The notes beneath the pieces are model-generated. The model was given only the letters and a program-made list of their open reading frames with translations, had not been told where the DNA came from and made no database searches. Shown one piece after another: positions 7,351-16,515 of a stretch of DNA of 64,000 bases. This DNA is from JACRLV01 sp045863555 (lineage in GTDB: Bacteria > Planctomycetota > Phycisphaerae > UBA1845 > Fen-1342). The stretch is from assembly GCA_045863555.1 (NCBI GenBank), contig BTUU01000015.1, positions 62,001-126,000 of the forward strand, given 5' to 3'. The number at the start of each line of letters is the position of its first letter. The stretch's first letter is position 1. The position numbers and the translations under genes were made by a program.

Positions 7351-10300
7351 GTGATCTCTGCCGCAGTGAAACGGATCGGTCCCATTGTCTCTGCGCTGTG
7401 CCTGCTGGCGGTGAGTGCGCCCGCGGGGATCAACGGCTACTACCGGCAACCGGCGCTTCACGGGGACACGGTGGTGTTCGTGTCCGAGGGCGATCTGTGG
7501 AAGGTTTCGGCGAAGCAGGCGTCGGCGGGCGGCGGAGTGGCAACCCGACTGACGACCCACCCGGGCAGTGAATCCAATCCGGCGATCTCGCCCGACGGGA
7601 AGATGGTGGCCTTCGTCGCGGAGTACGAGGGCCCCGCGGAGGTCTACACGATGCCCCTCGACGGAGGCCTGCCCGTGCGGCGGACGTATACCGGCGAGCG
7701 CAACAGCGTGCAGGGCTGGACGCCGGATGGGAAGATCATCATCTCGACCGAAGCGTACTCGACGCTGCCCAACTCCCAGCTTGTCCTGCTCGACATCTCC
7801 GATGCGGCCGTGGCGGCGACGCCGACGTTCGTCCCGCTCGCGCAGGCGGCGGAGGGCGTGTACAGCGACGACGGGAAGACGCTTTTCTTCACGCGGCTGC
7901 GATTCCAGGGGAGTCAGACGCGGCGCTACAAGGGCGGGTCGGTGCAGAATCTGTGGCGGTTTGCGGACGGAGACGCGGAGGCGACGCCGCTGACGGCCGA
8001 CTTCCCAGGCACCAGCCGGCAGGCGATGTACTGGAAGGAGCGGGTCTACTTCGCGTCCGACCGCGATGGGCTGATGAACCTCTGGTCGATGAAACCGGAC
8101 GGCAGCGACGTCCGGCAGCACACCAAGCACGCGGATTACGAGGTTCAGGATCCGTCGCTGGAGCAGGGACGAATCGTCTACCAGCAAGGCGCGGACTTGT
8201 GGCTGCTGGATGTGTCCTCCGGCGCGAATGCCAGACTGTCGATCACGCTCGACTCCGATTTCGACCAGATGCGCGAACGCTGGGTCGAGAAGCCGCTGGA
8301 ATACATGACATCGGCGCATGTGTCGGCCGACGGGTCGCGCGTGGTCATGACGGCTCGCGGGCGCGTGTTCGTCGCGCCGCATCGGCAGGGGCGGCTGGTC
8401 GAGGTGACGCGGACGCAGGGTGTGCGCTACCGCGACGCCCGATTCATGCCGGACGGAGAAAGCCTGGTCGCGCTCTCGGATCGGAGCGGCGAGGTCGAAC
8501 TCTGGAAACTGCCGGCCAACGGCGTCGGCGAGGCGGAGCAGCTGACCAGCGACGGCGTCGTCCTGCGCTGGAAGGGCGTTCCGTCGCCGGACGGCAAATA
8601 CGTCGCGATCCCGGACAAGAACCAGCGGCTCGTGCTGCTCGAACTGGCGACGAAGAAGACCGTCGTGATCGCCACGTCGCAGCACGACGAATCGTTCCTC
8701 GACCTCGCGTGGTCGCCGGACAGCCGCTGGCTTGCTTTCGTCACGCACGCCGCCAACATGTTCCGAACGATCGGGTTGTACAACGTGGAGGATCAGACGA
8801 CGACCGCCGCGACGACCGATCGCTTCGACAGCTACAGCCCGGCGTGGACGCCGGACGGCAAGTGGCTTTACTTCATCTCCGACCGGAACCTGGAGACACT
8901 CACGAGCAGCCCGTGGGGTTCGTATCAGCCCGAGCCGTTCCTCGCCAAGAAGTCGCGGTTGTACATGCTGGCACTCGGGAAAGGGCAGCGCTCCCCGTGG
9001 GCGCCGGCTGATGAGCTTCAGAGAAGCACTGCCGCGAAGACCGCGGAGACCGGGCCGGCCTCGGAACCGCAGACGCAGTCCGCGCCGGCATCCGCGAGCG
9101 CGCCCGCATCGGCGACGGCGCCATCAGGTGAGGAAAAGAAGCCGGCGGCGACGGTTACGATCGACTGCGACGGGCTCGCGCAACGGTTGTTCGAAGTTCC
9201 GATTCCGGCGGGCGACTATGTCGATCTGAGCGTGAACGACAAGGCGCTCTTCTGGCTGAGCGTACCCATCGGCGGCGGGCCGGCGTCGCTCTCGACGGCG
9301 GCGATCACCAACGAGAATGTCGAGGTCAAGACCGTCGTCGCCGATATCCGGAACTACGAGATGTCCGGCGATGGCAAGAAGCTCCTGATTCGCAAGGCGG
9401 AATCGCTCTACATCGTCGATGCGGCCGCCGCGCCGGCCGACCTGGCGAAGAAGGACTTAAACCTCGCGGGCTGGATGCTCTCCGTCATTCCGCGCGAGGA
9501 GTGGCGGCAGATGTTCGACGACGCGTGGCGGCTCGAACGCGACTATTTCTACGACCCGAACATGCACGGCGTCGACTGGAAGGCGATGCGTGCGAAGTAC
9601 CGGCCGCTCGTCGATCGGGTGGCGAGCCGGGCGGAGCTGGGCGACGTGCTGGCGCAGATGGTGGCGGAGCTCTCGGCGCTGCACATCTTCGTCCGCGGCG
9701 GCGATCTGCGCGAAGGGCCGGACAAGATATCCAACGCCGCCCTGGGAGCGGAACTGACCCGCGACCCGGGGGCGGGGGGGTATCGCGTCGAGCGGATTTT
9801 CGAAAATGACCCGGACGAGCCTCAGCATGCGTCGCCGCTTTCGAGACCGGGGGTCGATGTCGCGGTCGGCGACGTCATCGAGTCAATTAACGGCGTCGCG
9901 ACGCTTTCGGTACCCGACCTCGGAGTCGTGCTTCGGAATCAGGCCGGCAGGCAGGTGTTGATGCACGTCCGGCCGGGCGGCGGCGGTGCAGCGCGGAACG
10001 TGATCGTCACGCCGATCGACCGCGGCCGCGAATCCGATCTGCGCTATCGCGACTGGGAGTATTCGCGGCGGCGGCTGGTCGAAGAACAGGGCGGCGGCGA
10101 CATCGGGTATGTGCATCTGCGGGCGATGGGGGGCGGCGATTTCTCGACGTTCGCCCGCGACTTCTACCCGATCTTCACGCGCAAAGGGCTCATCATCGAT
10201 GTCCGGCACAATCGCGGCGGCAACATCGACAGCTGGATTCTCGGCCGGCTGATGCGCAAGGCATGGTTCACGTGGAGTCAGCGCGTGGGTCAGCCGCCGT

Positions 10301-10719
10301 CGTGGAACATGCAGTACGCGTTCCGGGGACACATCGTGCTGCTCTGCAACGAGTGGACGGCGTCGGACGGCGAGGCGATGAGCGAGGGCTTTCGCCGGCT
10401 GGGGCTCGGAAAGGTGATCGGCACGCGGACCTGGGGCGGTGAGATCTGGCTGAGTTCGAGCAACTTCCTCGTGGACAGGGGAATCGCGACGGCGGCGGAG
10501 TACGGCGTCTACGGCCCGGAAGGGGCGTGGCTGATCGAGGGCCACGGCGTGGAGCCGGACATCGTCGTCGACAATCTGCCGCACGCCACCTTCAAAGGCG
10601 AGGATGCGCAGCTCAGAAAGGCGATCGAGCACCTCCAGCAGCTCATTCGTGAAAAACCGATTGAAATGCCGAGCCCGCCGAAACATCCGGACAAATCAGA
10701 GTCGGCGGGCAAGGGCTGA
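7351..10719 (+). CDS. Secreted tricorn-type protease (S41 family)
   Basis: The 1122-residue protein resembles the tricorn protease. It starts at a GTG preceded by AAAGGAG and has a signal peptide (IVSALCLLAVSAPAG). Residues about 28-560 hold beta-propeller repeats of the PD40 type (SPDGKMVAFV, TPDGKWLYFIS, SPDSRWLAFV). An Ala/Pro/Ser-rich linker follows (around 560-590). The C1, PDZ (GDVIESINGVATLS) and S41-like core domains occupy the C-terminal half. Compared with the tricorn tetrad (S745, H746, S965, E1023), I see His778, Ser1005 followed by Asp1006 (TASDGEA) and Glu1063, exactly 58 residues after the nucleophile. Leu777 stands where the polarising Ser precedes the His. The presence of a signal peptide implies action in the periplasm or outside, unlike the cytoplasmic archaeal enzyme. 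Confidence 0.85.
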   Translation: MISAAVKRIGPIVSALCLLAVSAPAGINGYYRQPALHGDTVVFVSEGDLWKVSAKQASAGGGVATRLTTHPGSESNPAISPDGKMVAFVAEYEGPAEVYTMPLDGGLPVRRTYTGERNSVQGWTPDGKIIISTEAYSTLPNSQLVLLDISDAAVAATPTFVPLAQAAEGVYSDDGKTLFFTRLRFQGSQTRRYKGGSVQNLWRFADGDAEATPLTADFPGTSRQAMYWKERVYFASDRDGLMNLWSMKPDGSDVRQHTKHADYEVQDPSLEQGRIVYQQGADLWLLDVSSGANARLSITLDSDFDQMRERWVEKPLEYMTSAHVSADGSRVVMTARGRVFVAPHRQGRLVEVTRTQGVRYRDARFMPDGESLVALSDRSGEVELWKLPANGVGEAEQLTSDGVVLRWKGVPSPDGKYVAIPDKNQRLVLLELATKKTVVIATSQHDESFLDLAWSPDSRWLAFVTHAANMFRTIGLYNVEDQTTTAATTDRFDSYSPAWTPDGKWLYFISDRNLETLTSSPWGSYQPEPFLAKKSRLYMLALGKGQRSPWAPADELQRSTAAKTAETGPASEPQTQSAPASASAPASATAPSGEEKKPAATVTIDCDGLAQRLFEVPIPAGDYVDLSVNDKALFWLSVPIGGGPASLSTAAITNENVEVKTVVADIRNYEMSGDGKKLLIRKAESLYIVDAAAAPADLAKKDLNLAGWMLSVIPREEWRQMFDDAWRLERDYFYDPNMHGVDWKAMRAKYRPLVDRVASRAELGDVLAQMVAELSALHIFVRGGDLREGPDKISNAALGAELTRDPGAGGYRVERIFENDPDEPQHASPLSRPGVDVAVGDVIESINGVATLSVPDLGVVLRNQAGRQVLMHVRPGGGGAARNVIVTPIDRGRESDLRYRDWEYSRRRLVEEQGGGDIGYVHLRAMGGGDFSTFARDFYPIFTRKGLIIDVRHNRGGNIDSWILGRLMRKAWFTWSQRVGQPPSWNMQYAFRGHIVLLCNEWTASDGEAMSEGFRRLGLGKVIGTRTWGGEIWLSSSNFLVDRGIATAAEYGVYGPEGAWLIEGHGVEPDIVVDNLPHATFKGEDAQLRKAIEHLQQLIREKPIEMPSPPKHPDKSESAGKG

Positions 10720-10742
10720 GCACGGGCGGCCGGCGCCCCGCA

Positions 10743-13700
10743 CTACCTGGGAATCTCGAGCGGCGCACCGATCGCCTCGGCGGCGCGCCGTGCCCACGTG
10801 CGATTCCCGGCCGTTTGATTTTGGCGCATCTGCATGAGCGACCGGAGCGTCAGGAAGGCCTCCTTCGTCGCCGCGAAGTCGCCGTCCTGGTGGTGTGCCA
10901 TGATCATGAGCGCGATCACAAGCGGCTGCCGGGCCCCGCCCGTCGCGAGATGAAGTTCCTCGGCGCGCGTCAGCGCGGCAACGGCGTCCCGTGAGCGACC
11001 CAATCGAAGGAAGCTCGCGCCCAGTGTGCGCCAGTAGGTGCTGTTCGAGGGCTCCTTTTGAACCGCGGCCTCGGCGGCTGTTCGCGCGAGCTCATAGGAT
11101 TCCGATCCAAACGTGTCATGCTTGGCGATCCGCCACGCTCCACGGTCGAGGAGCGACGGCTTTGCCGTGGGCGTGGCCAGCACGTCACGGAGCTCCAACT
11201 CGGTGTATTCGAGGTACCGGTCCATGTCACGTTGCCGTTCGAAGTGTTGAATCAGCAGCTGCATGGCGGCGATGGCGTCCCCGCCGACCGGACTGCCGTG
11301 CCCGCGCAGATCGCGCGCACTGGCGAGAAGAAGCTCTTCTCCCTCGCCGATCCTGCCCGTCCGCGACAGCGTATCTCCAAGGACGCTGCGCACACACGTC
11401 TGCGTTGCCGCCTGGCGGCTGGACGTAAGATCGAAAAGCGGCAGCGATTCGCGGAGAACGGTCTCAGCCGCGTCCAGTTTTCCGCGCCGATTGAGCGCGT
11501 AGCCGTGCCAGAAGAGTGCGCGGGCCGCCTTGTAGGGGTGGAGGGTGTCAGACCGTCGATAGCACTGAATCGCCTCCTCAAACGCGCGCCGCGCGTCCTC
11601 GTCGACGCTGCTGCTCCGGTCGTAAACGCTCTTGCCGAGCGACCAGAACGCTTCGCAGAGAATCGCGGCCAGGACCGGCTCACGGTCGGGTGTCGCTGTC
11701 GAGGTCGCGAGAACCCTGTCCATCAGCGGGGAGAGCCCGCTCCGGCCGTCCGCGACCGCTTCACGCAATTCGTAGAGCGCTTCCGAGAGTCTCGGATGGT
11801 CGTGCTTTAAGGCCGCCATCACGTGCAGAAAGAGAAAGTCCTGGTCTGCGCCGGCGATCCGCTCGAGCAGTTTCGTTCGCCACTCCGCCGCGAGTTCCGA
11901 CTCGCCCCGCCGCTCGAAGTGCTCAGCGAGGTACCCGCACATCTCCCGGGCATAGGCGGCCGCATTGCGGATCTCGCCGAGGCGCTCCATCCCCGCTACG
12001 AGGATCGGCTCGGCGGCGGCAAAATCGCCGAGTGCGGATCGGCACGCCGCCCTCCGGCACTGATAGACCGTGACAAGCCAGTGGTCGGGCGGCAGCAGAC
12101 TCTCCAGCGACACGAGCGACCGCTCGGCGATCGAGAGCGCTTCCTCGTAGCGACCCTGCGCAAAAAGATGCGTCATCAGCGTTCCCAGCGTCCGGATCAC
12201 CCGCGTGTTCGTCTCGGGCAGGAACTGGCGCTGGAGTTCGAGCGCATCCGCGATGTACCGCGAGGCAAGGCTGGGCGCTTGTTTCAGGCTGAGATTCGTC
12301 CCGCCCTGGTATAGAAGCTCTGCGAAGATGAGCCAGCGGGGATCGTCGGTCGAAAACCGGGCGTCGATCTCGCGGCGGAACTCGGCATAAGCGGCTTCTC
12401 CGGCCGTCGGCTGGTACCTGCTCCCCAGAATTCCCGAGAATGCCTCGACCTGCTTGGAAAACTCAGCGTCCCCGCCTGCAAGCAGCGCCGGAAACTTGCG
12501 ATACAGCCGCCACCAGCGGCTTCGCCACCGATAGTCGTTCAGGTCTTCCAGGACGCAGACGTCCGGAACGAGCACGGCGTACACGGTCTCCGGGGGGCTG
12601 GCCAGGACCTTTTCATGAAGTTCAAGCGCACGCTCCAACTGCTGTGCGGCCAGATCAAGCTCGCCGAGTGCCGCGAACGCGTTGCCGATGGTCGCCCGGA
12701 TCGCCGCTTCCGATGCAGGTTGTCCGGCGAATCGCCGATCGATCTGCGCCGCAGCCGCCTCCAGCATCGAAACCGTGGTCGTCGTGGGCGACTGAGTCAC
12801 ATCCGGATTGGCGAGTCCGAGCGTTTCGACGAGGAAAGCCGTAACGGCCTGGGCTCTCTCCGCTTCACGGACAGATTGTTCCCGCTCGAGCTGCGCCTGT
12901 TCCTGTGCCAAACGGGCGGTCTCGCGCTCGGACTCCGCCTCGAATCGGGCGGCGACCGCGCGGGCGCCGGCGTCCTCGGCGCTGATCCGGGCCCGTCGCT
13001 CGCGATCGGCGAGATCCTGGTTAATACGCGCCTGATTGAAGTAATAGGCGGCAGCGCCCACCAAAAGTGCGACTCCCGCGGCGGCCCCGGCAAGCGCGCC
13101 GCGGTGGCGCTTCAGCGCGCGCCGAAGCAGGTACGCCGTCGAATCGCGCCGCGCGTCGATGGCCTCGCCGGCGAGGTAGTGCCGCACGTCCGCGGCGAGC
13201 GCGGCGGCCGACTGGTACCTCCGCTCCGGGGTCTTATCGAGGCATTTGAGCAGGATCGTGTCGATGTCCGCGTCGAGCTCAGGCCGGATCGACCGCGCTT
13301 GTCCCGGCGGCTGCCCGGAGATCGTATTGATGATTTCCTGGATCGGGCCCGCGACCTGGTAGGGGAACGAACCGGTAAGAAGCTGGTAAGCGACCACGCC
13401 GAGCGAGTAAACGTCGCTGCGGATGTCCATTTCGCCGCTTCCGCGCACCTGCTCGGGCGAAGCCCAGGGGATGGATCCGACGAACTGTCCGTCGTCCGTC
13501 ACGTCCGAACCCGCGTCGGCAATGTCCTTGGCGAGGCCGAAATCGAGGATGTGCGGAGCGCCGCTCGAATCGACGAGGATGTTCCCCGGCTTCAGGTCGC
13601 GGTGGATGATCCCGCGGAGATGAGCGGCGTGGACCGCATCACAGATGACCGCAAACAGCCCGAGCGTCTCGCGGAGCCGTTCCCGCGTCCACTGGCCGCC

Positions 13701-14276
13701 ACGGCGCCCCTCGCTGAACCGGTCCAGCGTCTCCCCGACGATGAGGTCCATGACGATGAAATGCGAATTGCCCACGCGACCTGTATCGTGCACCGCGACG
13801 ATGTTGGGGTGTTGAAGCCGGACTAGCAGTTCCACTTCGCGCCGGAACCGGGCGCGGTCGGCGGAGCTCGCGAGCGGGCCGCGGTGCAGCAGCTTGACCG
13901 CGACGCGCCGCCGCGTGGAGGTTTGTTCCGCCTCGAAGACGACGCCCTGTCCGCCGCGGTGGATTTCGCGGAGCAGTGCATAGCCGGGTATGGCATCGAC
14001 GCGGGTGAGCGGCCGTTCTGGCGGTCCGCCGCTGGTATCGAGTCGCGAATCCGCGACGTGCGAGGCTGCGCGCTGCATGATCCGCAGGAGGCTCAGCTCC
14101 CGCTCAAGTGCGGGCATGAGATCCGGGTTCGCACAGACGATTTGCTCATCTGTGATCGCCTCGCCCATCGCCCGGCGGCGCGCGCAGTCGGCAATCACCC
14201 GCCGCAGCCGAATCGCGTCGAAGCGGCTGGTCGAAGAAGCGCTGAGTCGTGTCTCGTGGTCGGTCCTGGGCGACAT
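10743..14276 (-). CDS. Ser/Thr protein kinase with TM segment and TPR-like tail
   Basis: A 1177-residue Hanks-type kinase. The kinase domain spans roughly residues 99-385: glycine loop HRGGQGVV, Lys128 in VAVKLL, HRDLKPGN with catalytic Asp227, DFG at 245-247 and ASPEQ in place of APE. All catalytic residues are present. A membrane helix rich in Ala/Gly/Val lies near 415-437, followed by a coiled coil (ISAEDAGARAVAARFEAE) and about 700 residues of helical repeats resembling TPRs (FEEAIQCYRRSDTLHPYKAA). This inside-out arrangement is typical of planctomycete kinases. The start ATG has GGAG five bases upstream; a GTG 60 bases earlier nearly touches the sigma gene. It lies directly downstream of the ECF sigma factor, so the two are probably one operon and signalling unit. 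Confidence 0.88.
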   Translation of the reverse strand: MSPRTDHETRLSASSTSRFDAIRLRRVIADCARRRAMGEAITDEQIVCANPDLMPALERELSLLRIMQRAASHVADSRLDTSGGPPERPLTRVDAIPGYALLREIHRGGQGVVFEAEQTSTRRRVAVKLLHRGPLASSADRARFRREVELLVRLQHPNIVAVHDTGRVGNSHFIVMDLIVGETLDRFSEGRRGGQWTRERLRETLGLFAVICDAVHAAHLRGIIHRDLKPGNILVDSSGAPHILDFGLAKDIADAGSDVTDDGQFVGSIPWASPEQVRGSGEMDIRSDVYSLGVVAYQLLTGSFPYQVAGPIQEIINTISGQPPGQARSIRPELDADIDTILLKCLDKTPERRYQSAAALAADVRHYLAGEAIDARRDSTAYLLRRALKRHRGALAGAAAGVALLVGAAAYYFNQARINQDLADRERRARISAEDAGARAVAARFEAESERETARLAQEQAQLEREQSVREAERAQAVTAFLVETLGLANPDVTQSPTTTTVSMLEAAAAQIDRRFAGQPASEAAIRATIGNAFAALGELDLAAQQLERALELHEKVLASPPETVYAVLVPDVCVLEDLNDYRWRSRWWRLYRKFPALLAGGDAEFSKQVEAFSGILGSRYQPTAGEAAYAEFRREIDARFSTDDPRWLIFAELLYQGGTNLSLKQAPSLASRYIADALELQRQFLPETNTRVIRTLGTLMTHLFAQGRYEEALSIAERSLVSLESLLPPDHWLVTVYQCRRAACRSALGDFAAAEPILVAGMERLGEIRNAAAYAREMCGYLAEHFERRGESELAAEWRTKLLERIAGADQDFLFLHVMAALKHDHPRLSEALYELREAVADGRSGLSPLMDRVLATSTATPDREPVLAAILCEAFWSLGKSVYDRSSSVDEDARRAFEEAIQCYRRSDTLHPYKAARALFWHGYALNRRGKLDAAETVLRESLPLFDLTSSRQAATQTCVRSVLGDTLSRTGRIGEGEELLLASARDLRGHGSPVGGDAIAAMQLLIQHFERQRDMDRYLEYTELELRDVLATPTAKPSLLDRGAWRIAKHDTFGSESYELARTAAEAAVQKEPSNSTYWRTLGASFLRLGRSRDAVAALTRAEELHLATGGARQPLVIALMIMAHHQDGDFAATKEAFLTLRSLMQMRQNQTAGNRTWARRAAEAIGAPLEIPR

Positions 14277-14339
14277 CGACACTCCGACGAGTTGCGGGAA
14301 CCCCCTGACATCTAAAACGCGGGCAAGCCGCCGCACTGC

Positions 14340-14984
14340 CTAACGGCGGCTGAAAAATCGGCTCTCTTCACCCAGAACCTCGCGCAGCTCGCGCAGGCCC
14401 CGGCTGCACAGCTTGTGAACCGACCATTCCGACTTTCCGAGCTTCCGGGCGATTTCCGGCACCTCCAGGCCTTCCAGAAAGCGAAGCCGCACCGCGTCCC
14501 GGTAATCGGGCTTGATTGAACCCAGCGCCGTAGCGATTGCCGTTGCCGCCTCCTGGCCGGCGTACGTCCGGCTGGGCGACTGCGAATCGACATGAAGCAG
14601 TTCCAGCAGCGGAACGGCTGAACTCCCGTCGATCGTCGGGTCGACGCCGAGTCGCCCGCCGCCGCGTTTCAGCGTGGCATGCTGGCGGATCGCGTTGATC
14701 AGTCGCCCATCGGTCACCATGATCAGCCAACGGACGAACGCACCGATGCCCTGCGGCCGGAACCGCTGAATCTGCCGAAAAACCTCGACGAACGTCTCCT
14801 GGAGGAGATCCTCGGGAGCGAGGAAGTTGCGCAGTGCCGGCGGCAGCTTGCGTTCAAGGCGGTTCAGGAGGCGTCCCTGATAGGGAATCAGGAGCTGTTC
14901 GAGGGCCGCGCTATCGCCCGCCGTCGCCCGGTCGAGCAGCTCGGCTCCGCTGGACTCGTGTGATTCCTCTCGCGACAAGCTCAT
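14340..14984 (-). CDS. ECF-type RNA polymerase sigma factor
   Basis: A 214-residue ECF (group 4) sigma factor. Region 2 is visible as NFLAPEDLLQETFVEVFRQIQRF followed by a region-2.3/2.4 stretch (FVRWLIMVTDGRLINAIRQ), and region 4 as YRDAVRLRFLEGLEVPEIARKLGKS followed by WSVHKLCSRGLRELREVLG, a helix-turn-helix for -35 recognition. The ATG has CGGAG five bases upstream. The gene for a Ser/Thr kinase follows 63 bases downstream on the same strand; sigma-kinase pairs of this kind are known in planctomycetes, where the kinase is thought to control the sigma factor. No anti-sigma factor is visible. The gene is divergent from a run of secreted-protein genes, which might be targets (inference). Confidence 0.9.
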   Translation of the reverse strand: MSLSREESHESSGAELLDRATAGDSAALEQLLIPYQGRLLNRLERKLPPALRNFLAPEDLLQETFVEVFRQIQRFRPQGIGAFVRWLIMVTDGRLINAIRQHATLKRGGGRLGVDPTIDGSSAVPLLELLHVDSQSPSRTYAGQEAATAIATALGSIKPDYRDAVRLRFLEGLEVPEIARKLGKSEWSVHKLCSRGLRELREVLGEESRFFSRR

Positions 14985-15160
14985 TCATCTCCGGCACGGT
15001 GGCGTCCAGAACCCCGCCGAACATTCTAACCGAAAAAAATGGCGATCTTTCCGGGCGATTCTGGATTCGCGCGGCAACGCTGCCCGGCGTTCGCGATTCA
15101 GGAACCAGCCGAGGGTGGAGCCCGGCGCTTCCCTGATCACCCTTTCTGGAGGAACGGACC

Positions 15161-16489
15161 ATGCGTCTTTCAAATCTGATCGGTCTGGCCCCGATCGCAA
15201 TCTGTTCGGCCGCGCTCGCGCAGGCGCCGGTGGGTACGTCGTTTTCGTACCAGGGACAGTTGTCCGACGGCGCCAGCCTCGCGAACGGGCCCTATGACTT
15301 CATTTTCCGGCTTTACGACGCGTCGAGCGCCGGCGCCCAGGTGGGTTCCAGCGTCACGCTGCCCGACCGGGTCGTCAGCGACGGCCTCTTTACGGTTCAG
15401 CTCGACTTCGGCGCGTCGCCGTTCTCGGGCGACGCGCGCTGGCTCGACATCCAGGTCCGTCCGGGTGCGAGTACGGGCGCCTACACGCTTCTGACGCCGC
15501 GCCAACCGCTCACGGCGATTCCGTATGCGCTCTTCGCCCTGAGCGGTCCCGGCGCTGCTGGCGCCTGGGCGGCCAGCGGGAACAACATCTACGCGACAAA
15601 CACGGGAAATGTCGGCATCGGCTCGACCAACCCGCTCGTAAAGCTGCACGTTACCGGCGGCACGGAAAACACCGCGCTCAACGATGGGACGGTCTTCATT
15701 CAGTCGCCCGGCGGGTTCCTTGGCCAGATCATGACAATGGACGGCAACGAGATCAACGGCTGGTCGCAACTCCACCTGAACCCGGAGGCGGACACCAATA
15801 TTTACATGGTCGCCGGCGGAGGGAACGTCGGCATCGGCAGCGCGGCGCCGGCCGTTCGCCTTCATGTCGAGGGCGGCACGGACACGGAACTGGGAAGCGG
15901 CGGGTTTCTCGTTCTCGGCAGCATCGCAAGCACGAACATGTCGATCGACAACAACGAGATCGAAGCCCGCAACAATGGCGCGGCCGCGACGCTGAGCCTG
16001 AACAACGACGGCGGCGACGTCGTCATCGCACCGCAGGGAACGACTCGCGTGCGCGTGCTGGAGATCACCGGCGCGGACCTGGCCGAGAAATTCCCGGTCA
16101 GCGACATCGAGACGCCGCAGCCCGGCATGGTCCTCATGATCGATGCCGCGAACCCCGGCAAGCTCTGCCTCGCAAAGGGCGCCTACAACCGGTGCGTCGC
16201 CGGTGTCGTTAGCGGGGCGAACGGCCTACTCGCGGGTTCGATCCTCGGACATCTGCCCGGAAATGAGGCCGCGCCTGCGATGGCGCTGAGCGGCCGCGTC
16301 TGGGTGTGGTGCGACGCAACAGAGCAGGCCATCGGCGCGGGTGACATGCTGACGACCTCGGAGACGCCCGGGCACGCGATGGCGGCGACCGACGCGTCCC
16401 GCTCGCACGGCGCGGTCATCGGCAAGGCGATGACGACACTGACGAAGGGCGAGCGCGGCATGGTCCTGGTCCTCGTGAATCTTCAGTAG
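15161..16489 (+). CDS. Secreted fibre-like protein with repeats
   Basis: A 442-residue exported protein of unknown function. The signal peptide ends in ALAQ, predicting cleavage before Gln21. An N-terminal domain (YQGQLSDGASLANGPYDFIF onward) resembles the beta-sandwich found in many exported bacterial proteins whose name is only hypothetical. The middle holds two copies of a tail-fibre-like repeat, GNVGIGSTNPLVKLHVTGGT and GNVGIGSAAPAVRLHVEGGT, about 70 residues apart. The C-terminal part (DLAEKFPVSD through MVLVLVNLQ) is a compact domain often attached to such repeats. GGAGG lies upstream of the ATG. It probably forms an extended trimeric or cell-surface fibre (inference). The next three genes also encode exported proteins on the same strand. 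Confidence 0.65.
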   Translation: MRLSNLIGLAPIAICSAALAQAPVGTSFSYQGQLSDGASLANGPYDFIFRLYDASSAGAQVGSSVTLPDRVVSDGLFTVQLDFGASPFSGDARWLDIQVRPGASTGAYTLLTPRQPLTAIPYALFALSGPGAAGAWAASGNNIYATNTGNVGIGSTNPLVKLHVTGGTENTALNDGTVFIQSPGGFLGQIMTMDGNEINGWSQLHLNPEADTNIYMVAGGGNVGIGSAAPAVRLHVEGGTDTELGSGGFLVLGSIASTNMSIDNNEIEARNNGAAATLSLNNDGGDVVIAPQGTTRVRVLEITGADLAEKFPVSDIETPQPGMVLMIDAANPGKLCLAKGAYNRCVAGVVSGANGLLAGSILGHLPGNEAAPAMALSGRVWVWCDATEQAIGAGDMLTTSETPGHAMAATDASRSHGAVIGKAMTTLTKGERGMVLVLVNLQ

Positions 16490-16515
16490 CGGACGCGAAA
16501 ACTGGAGGATCAGCC

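Noticed and set aside
12615..13826. A 403-codon frame opposite the Ser/Thr kinase
   Set aside because: Antisense to a kinase with complete motifs; composition is Arg/Asp/Val-rich and lacks any domain.
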